This document shows positions 5,217 to 6,542 of a stretch of DNA of 6,542 nt, piece by piece; position 1 is the stretch's first letter; every line of letters begins with the position of its first letter. The DNA is taken from assembly GCA_021797415.1 (NCBI GenBank), contig JAJZZT010000297.1, forward strand, positions 1-6,542, in the 5' to 3' direction. The DNA is from Bacillota bacterium (GTDB taxonomy: Bacteria > Bacillota > Bacilli > Alicyclobacillales > SLC66). A model generated the notes under the pieces. The model had not been told where the DNA came from and made no database searches. It was given only the letters and a program-made list of their open reading frames with translations. Both the position numbers and the translations under genes were made by a program.

Positions 5217-5255
5217 ATGGCCTTCAGCGCATTGACTTGCACTGCCCATCGCTGA
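5217..5255 (+). CDS. Possible 12-aa leader peptide upstream of cobA
   Basis: An ATG at 5217, practically at the predicted transcription start, opens the frame MAFSALTCTAHR, which stops at TGA 5253-5255 inside the loop and right arm of the terminator hairpin. Translation would be leaderless. Position relative to the terminator fits a transcription-attenuation peptide, but the peptide has no run of one amino acid and only one cysteine. It may be chance. Confidence 0.2.
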   Translation: MAFSALTCTAHR

Positions 5256-5272
5256 TGGGGGTTGCTTTTTTT
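5239..5272 (+). terminator. Intrinsic terminator/attenuator in the cobA leader
   Basis: CCCATC (5245-5250) pairs with GATGGG (5254-5259) around the loop GCT; GCA (5239-5241) can pair with TGC (5263-5265) to lengthen the stem with small bulges. Seven T residues follow (5266-5272). An alternative pairing, TCAGCG (5224-5229) with CGCTGA (5250-5255), excludes the terminator stem. Since no plus-strand gene ends just upstream, the terminator most likely acts on the short transcript from the promoter at 5183-5210. Confidence 0.6.
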
Positions 5273-5279
5273 ATGCCGA

Positions 5280-5305
5280 TTCACCTATCATGAGGAACAT
5301 ATAAT
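5280..5305 (+). promoter_or_regulatory. Candidate second promoter for cobA
   Basis: A perfect TATAAT (5300-5305) lies downstream of the terminator. The best -35-like hexamer, TTCACC (5280-5285, 4 of 6), is only 14 bp away, so the promoter would be weak or need an activator. It would start near 5312 and give cobA an 88-nt leader free of the terminator. The rest of the spacer 5111-5399 shows no cobalamin riboswitch and no other gene. Confidence 0.35.
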
Positions 5306-5399
5306 TTTCATAAATTTCTCCGTTAGGCGCACGGGCGTCGTGGCTTGCGTTCTCTTCACTTGCGTCCAGATGTCATTGTGGATGAGAAGGAGACAAGGA

Positions 5400-6146
5400 A
5401 TGGCTGGATTGGTGTATATCATCGGCGCGGGTCCCGGCGATCCCGGGTTGCTGACGCAAAAGGCCGGCGACTGTCTTCGAAAGGCAGACATCGTGGTGTA
5501 CGATCGGTTGGTTTCCAGCGAGATCCTGGCGTTCATCCCCCCGACGTGCGAGCGCGTCTACGCAGGTAAAGCGGCACAGCACCATACCATGGCGCAGGAT
5601 GAGATCAACGCACTGCTCGTGGAACAGGCGCTGCGCGACCGCACCGTGATCCGTCTGAAAGGCGGCGACCCGTTTATCTTCGGGCGCGGTGCGGAGGAAG
5701 CCGAAGCGCTTGTCAAAGCGGGCATTCCCTTTGAAATCGTGCCGGGCGTCAGTTCCGTGCTCGCGGCTCCCGCGTACGCCGGCATCCCGCTGACACACAG
5801 GACGCTCTCCTCCGGATTTCATGTGGTGGCAGGCCACGAGTGTCTGGAGTCTTCGGGAACACCCTGGGATGCACTGGGACGTTCGAGCTATACGCTGGTG
5901 GTTCTGATGGGGGTGGGCCATCTAAAGGAGATTGCCGATTGTCTGATGGCTCATGGCCGGGCGCCGGACACTCCCGTTGCGATTGTGCGCGCGGCGACGA
6001 CGCCACAGCAAGAAGTGTTGGAGGCGACCCTGGAAACGATCGCGTATCTGGCGAGCGAACGGCGTTTGACTCCGCCCGCCGTGATCGTGGTGGGCGATGT
6101 TGTGAAGTTGCGGCGTACGCTGCATTGGTTTGATACGGTGGAGTGA
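5400..6146 (+). CDS. cobA: Uroporphyrinogen-III C-methyltransferase (SUMT)
   Basis: This enzyme methylates uroporphyrinogen III at C-2 and C-7 with S-adenosylmethionine, giving precorrin-2, the branch point to cobalamin and siroheme. The 248-residue length matches stand-alone SUMT proteins. The N-terminal family signature is VYIIGAGPGDPGLLT (5-19); YDRLVS (34-39), VIRLKGGDPFIFGRGAEE (83-100) and PGVSSVLAAPAYAGIPLTHR (115-134) line the SAM and tetrapyrrole sites. VVLMG (167-171) and VAIVRAATTPQQ (193-204) complete the C-terminal subdomain. There is no fused siroheme-synthase or HemD domain. ATG 5400 is chosen because AAGGAGA (5387-5393) lies 6 nt before it and homologous sequence begins at once; the frame is open further upstream to 5262, but that stretch crosses the promoter and does not look coding. 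It is followed 25 bp later by cbiA, which points to use in corrinoid synthesis. Confidence 0.95.
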   Translation: MAGLVYIIGAGPGDPGLLTQKAGDCLRKADIVVYDRLVSSEILAFIPPTCERVYAGKAAQHHTMAQDEINALLVEQALRDRTVIRLKGGDPFIFGRGAEEAEALVKAGIPFEIVPGVSSVLAAPAYAGIPLTHRTLSSGFHVVAGHECLESSGTPWDALGRSSYTLVVLMGVGHLKEIADCLMAHGRAPDTPVAIVRAATTPQQEVLEATLETIAYLASERRLTPPAVIVVGDVVKLRRTLHWFDTVE

Positions 6147-6171
6147 TCATTTGAGATGAGGGAGAGCCATC

Positions 6172-6542
6172 ATGAAACGTCCCCGCATCGCAATCGCCGG
6201 AGTGAGCAGCGGTGCTGGAAAGACGACGGTGACGCTCGGATTGCTAGCGGCTTTGCGCAGGCACGGTCTGCGAGTGCAGGGATTCAAGGTCGGCCCGGAT
6301 TATATTGATCCCGGTTATCACAGTCTTGTCACCGGACGCCCGGCGCGCAATCTTGACACCTGGATGATGTCGCGCGATGTCATGCGCGAGGTGTTCGACA
6401 GGGGGAGCGAAGGGGCGGACATCTCCGTGATCGAAGGGGTCATGGGCATGTACGACGGCAAGGATCCTCTGTCGGATGCGGGGAGCACGGCGGAAATCAG
6501 CCACTTGTTGGCGGCGCCTGTCATGCTTGTCGTCGATATTTC
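6172..6542 (+). CDS. cbiA: Cobyrinate a,c-diamide synthase, N-terminal part
   Basis: CbiA (also called CobB) amidates the a and c side chains of cobyrinate using glutamine and ATP during cobalamin synthesis. Only the first 123 complete codons are in the window; the gene runs off the right edge. The start [20 protein letters not shown] carries the P-loop of the dethiobiotin-synthetase-like ATPase domain ([10 protein letters not shown], 10-19). [14 protein letters not shown] (41-54) and [11 protein letters not shown] (92-102) are characteristic of the CbiA/CobB family; the CobQ family differs at these positions. The glutamine amidotransferase domain would lie beyond the edge. ATG 6172 follows GGGAG (6160-6164) with 7 nt spacing and lies 25 bp after the cobA stop, so both are probably cotranscribed. 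NtiR/hydrogenobyrinate-type variants of the same family cannot be excluded from this fragment. Confidence 0.93.
   Translation, partial: MKRPRIAIAGVSSGAGKTTVTLGLLAALRRHGLRVQGFKVGPDYIDPGYHSLVTGRPARNLDTWMMSRDVMREVFDRGSEGADISVIEGVMGMYDGKDPLSDAGSTAEISHLLAAPVMLVVDI

Noticed and set aside
5111..5399. Cobalamin riboswitch before cobA/cbiA
   Set aside because: Expected by context, but no B12-box-like sequence or room for the roughly 200-nt aptamer exists between the promoter at 5183 and the terminator at 5272, and none is seen after it.
5262..5399. N-terminal extension of cobA from an upstream ATG
   Set aside because: It starts inside the terminator stem and crosses a -10 box; SUMT homology begins at ATG 5400, which has its own well-spaced ribosome site.

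Overview
The window looks like the chromosome of a GC-rich, endospore-forming member of the Bacillota (class Bacilli). Three things support this. The gene order uvrC tail, sdhC, sdhA, gerE-like gene follows the Bacillus order uvrC...sdhCAB...gerE. SdhC is the five-helix, di-haem Bacillus type with all four haem-ligand histidines. The late-sporulation regulator GerE is preceded by a sigma-K-like promoter. An Alicyclobacillaceae-like or related GC-rich bacillus is my guess; the exact taxon cannot be read from the sequence alone.

Layout. 1-301 is the C-terminal tail of UvrC (+). 302-444 holds a strong sigma-A promoter with a 20-bp dyad between -35 and -10, reading into sdhC (445-1071, GTG start) and sdhA (1181-2938). 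The usual third gene, sdhB, is missing: after sdhA comes 135 bp and then a GerE-like gene (3074-3355) whose helix-turn-helix is intact but whose last helix is replaced by unrelated sequence. Next is ric/scdA (3430-4143), an iron-sulfur cluster repair di-iron protein, with a possible Fnr/Crp-type site and a stable leader hairpin. The convergent spacer 4144-4342 carries two strong inverted repeats. A minus-strand gene (4343-5110) encodes an exported PepSY-like protein with a charged, Gln/Asp-rich linker. The spacer 5111-5399 holds a promoter, a short leader with a terminator, and a second -10 box. Last are cobA (5400-6146) and the start of cbiA/cobB (from 6172, running off the window).

How the genes fit together. 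SdhC and SdhA are the membrane anchor and flavoprotein of succinate:menaquinone oxidoreductase (complex II), but a working enzyme also needs the iron-sulfur subunit SdhB, which must be encoded elsewhere or has been lost. Ric mends iron-sulfur clusters after nitrosative or oxidative damage, and its promoter architecture suggests control by oxygen or nitric oxide. CobA (uroporphyrinogen-III methyltransferase) and CbiA/CobB (cobyrinate a,c-diamide synthase) form the start of a corrinoid operon; CobA's product also feeds siroheme. The most notable observations are the absent sdhB, the aberrant gerE 3' end, the operator-like dyad at the sdh promoter, and the attenuator-like leader before cobA. I found no clearly new multi-gene system, mobile element, CRISPR array, tRNA or rRNA.
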